DNA of 64,000 nt from Prevotella sp. (GTDB lineage Bacteria > Bacteroidota > Bacteroidia > Bacteroidales > Bacteroidaceae). Both the position numbers and the translations under genes were made by a program. The notes under the pieces are model-generated. The model saw nothing but the letters and a program-made list of their open reading frames with translations, was not told the origin of the DNA and did no database searches. Below, piece after piece: positions 62,861 through 64,000 of the stretch. Every line of letters begins with the position of its first letter. The stretch's first letter is position 1. The DNA lies in the NCBI GenBank assembly GCA_017459445.1, contig JAFUDJ010000022.1, forward strand, positions 38,612 to 102,611, given 5' to 3'.

Positions 62861-63312
62861 CCAAAATATTTTTTTTCTTAAAAAGTGGCTCAAGCCTACA
62901 CTACTTGACTTATCATGCTTATTTTCAGCGCGTTAAGTAGTGTAGGCTACCTTCACTTTTGATGGGCAAGCCTACACAAAATCGGAAAATTGCGAATAAT
63001 CACAACATTTTTTATTTTCCTTTCCGCACTCTTTTATGGCACCTCCAGCAGACTTTTATCTTGAATAATTGCAGTAACCGCCGTGGTTACTGTCCGTAAC
63101 TGCCATGGTTACTGACTGTAACCGCCATGGTTACTGTCAGTAACCCCTATTGTTACCAGGCATTTTCGCTGATTCGTCATCTTAAAATGACCGCTTAGTG
63201 TAGGCTTACCCATAGAAAGTGAAGGCAGCCTACACTACTTAATCATCTGAAAATAAGCGTGATAGGCCAAGTAGTGTAGGCTTGAACCATTTTTTGAGAA
63301 AAAATTTCTTGG
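62861..63312. mobile_element. 452-bp element with about 115-bp terminal inverted repeats
   Basis: The left arm (62861-62975, CCAAAATATTTTTTTTC ... AAGCCTACAC) matches the reverse complement of the right arm (63198-63312) almost throughout. The motif AGCCTACACTACTT occurs six times, some partial, in alternating orientation, so each arm also forms its own hairpin. The centre (63069-63160) has four 22-bp units of GTAACCGCCATGGTTACTGT, each palindromic. No gene within. Confidence 0.8.
63069..63160. repeat. Four tandem 22-bp palindromic units (GTAACCGCCATGGTTAC)
   Basis: GTAACCGCCGTGGTTACTGT, GTAACTGCCATGGTTACTGA, GTAACCGCCATGGTTACTGT and a decayed GTAACCCCTATTGTTACC follow each other with 22-bp period. 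Confidence 0.85.
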
Positions 63313-63492
63313 AAGCAAAAATAACGTGCACATCTTTTGATAAAAAGCGGACAAAACCGTCAAGGAACGGCAAAAACCCTTAAGACACTCATGACACATG
63401 ACACACATGACCACTTTTGCGCAAAAAAGATGCACAAATTGTCGCAAATGCGCACGTTTCAGAGTAAAATGTGCAATTTTTACACTATTTAC

Positions 63493-63523
63493 TTTGCCAA
63501 AAGGCAAAAAAAACGTACCTTTG
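63493..63523 (+). promoter_or_regulatory. Promoter of etfB
   Basis: TTTG 63493-63496, 19 bp, TACCTTTG 63516-63523, 40 bp before the ATG at 63564. The 180 bp between the 452-bp element and this promoter hold no gene that I can support. Confidence 0.75.
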
Positions 63524-63563
63524 CACCGAATTTGCAATTTCATTATTATACATTATTAATAAT

Positions 63564-64000
63564 ATGGCTTTAAAGATTGTTGTGCTGGCCAAGCAAGTGC
63601 CAGACACCCGTAATGTGGGTAAGGATGCCATGACTGCCGAAGGCACCGTCAACCGCGCCGCCCTACCCGCTATCTTCAATCCGGAAGATTTGAACGCCCT
63701 GGAGCAGGCCCTTCGCCTGAAGGAGCAGCATCCGGGCTCTACAGTAGGAATCCTGACGATGGGTCCTCCACGTGCAGGTGAGATTATCCGTCAGGGACTT
63801 TATCGTGGTGCCGACACGGGTTGGCTCTTGACCGACCGCCTGTTCGCCGGTGCCGACACGCTGGCTACCAGCTATGCGCTGGCTACGGCCATCAAGAAGA
63901 TTGGCAATGTTGACATCGTCATCGGCGGCCGTCAAGCCATCGACGGCGACACCGCCCAGGTGGGTCCGCAGGTGGCCCAGAAGCTGGGGCTGAACCAGGT
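63564..64000 (+). CDS. etfB: Electron transfer flavoprotein beta subunit (cut by window edge)
   Basis: From the ATG at 63564, 145 codons are open to the window end. MALKIVVLAKQVPDTRNVG, the INPxD-like FNPEDLNALEQALRLKEQ, ILTMGPPRAGEIIRQGLYRGAD and IGGRQAIDGDTAQVGPQ are EtfB family blocks. EtfB with EtfA carries electrons between dehydrogenases and the quinone pool or bifurcating enzymes. The partner genes would lie beyond the window. Confidence 0.95.
   Translation, partial: MALKIVVLAKQVPDTRNVGKDAMTAEGTVNRAALPAIFNPEDLNALEQALRLKEQHPGSTVGILTMGPPRAGEIIRQGLYRGADTGWLLTDRLFAGADTLATSYALATAIKKIGNVDIVIGGRQAIDGDTAQVGPQVAQKLGLNQ

Noticed and set aside
63069-63160. Four regularly spaced palindromic units, considered as a CRISPR array
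   Set aside because: The units are directly adjacent with no unique spacers, and no cas genes are nearby.
63235-63543. A 102-codon minus-strand frame upstream of etfB
   Set aside because: It covers the inverted-repeat element and the etfB promoter and has no recognisable composition or motif.

Overview
This window looks like a chromosomal segment of a member of the Bacteroidales, most likely Prevotella or a close relative. Four things point that way. Most transcription units are preceded by the Bacteroidetes promoter pattern (TTTG, 19-20 bp, TAnnTTTG) rather than -35/-10 boxes with Shine-Dalgarno sites. There is a PorT-like type IX secretion (T9SS) protein, and several secreted proteins carry Por-type C-terminal tails. 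ACT-domain/phenylacetate-CoA ligase and ExbB/ExbD operons of Bacteroidetes type are present. No rRNA, phage or CRISPR array is seen; there is one tRNA (Val).

Layout. 0-8.5 kb: end of a formiminotransferase gene, an Ala-rich lipoprotein, then a surface operon of two Cthe_2159-like beta-helix proteins and a small tail protein followed by a LytS-type kinase. Its LytTR partner lies 1.1 kb downstream, beyond a nested palindromic insertion and a ParE-type toxin-antitoxin pair. 8.5-15.9 kb: cysteine desulfidase-like protein, AldA, tRNA-Val, ACT protein/PaaK, an OmpA-family protein and a secreted protein. 15.9-23.9 kb: an MBG-repeat secreted protein, an OmpA-family porin and a 1214-residue repetitive lipoprotein. 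23.9-32 kb: a minus-strand run guaB - two parvulin isomerases - OstA-like - mutL (envelope biogenesis plus mismatch repair). 32-37.8 kb: tig, then clpP-clpX-recQ. 38.6-45.6 kb: split 5'-nucleotidase pair, porT, ferredoxin, rRNA methyltransferase, thyA, a VapBC-like pair, folA and an Lrp regulator. 45.7-50.2 kb: coiled-coil lipoprotein - exbB - a 42-residue membrane protein - exbD - exbD operon, then rsmD/DUF3822. 50.2-53.6 kb: a degraded accessory patch (AlbA_2 regulator, IS3 remnant, HD protein, broken DUF1016 gene). 53.6-64 kb: cls, dnaG, tnaA, a small secreted protein, a large T9SS-type protein with a 65-residue acidic partner, and etfB running off the end.

The most unusual content is repetitive. 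There are at least four families of intergenic palindromic elements. One is a 133-bp element in two copies. One is a family in three copies, each with a perfect TTATCCACA DnaA-box 9-mer. One is a 452-bp inverted-repeat element upstream of etfB. One is a cluster of TTTCTCCGSTAAAC-type motifs at 38.3 kb. In addition, short tandem repeats of 8-9 bp occur at many gene borders and, in frame, inside genes for conserved enzymes (mutL, cls, rRNA methyltransferase, cysteine desulfidase-like) and signal peptides. The candidate undescribed system is the Cthe_2159-like/tail-protein/LytS-LytTR locus at 1.1-8.5 kb, whose kinase has a His/Met-rich periplasmic loop partly built from a palindromic repeat.
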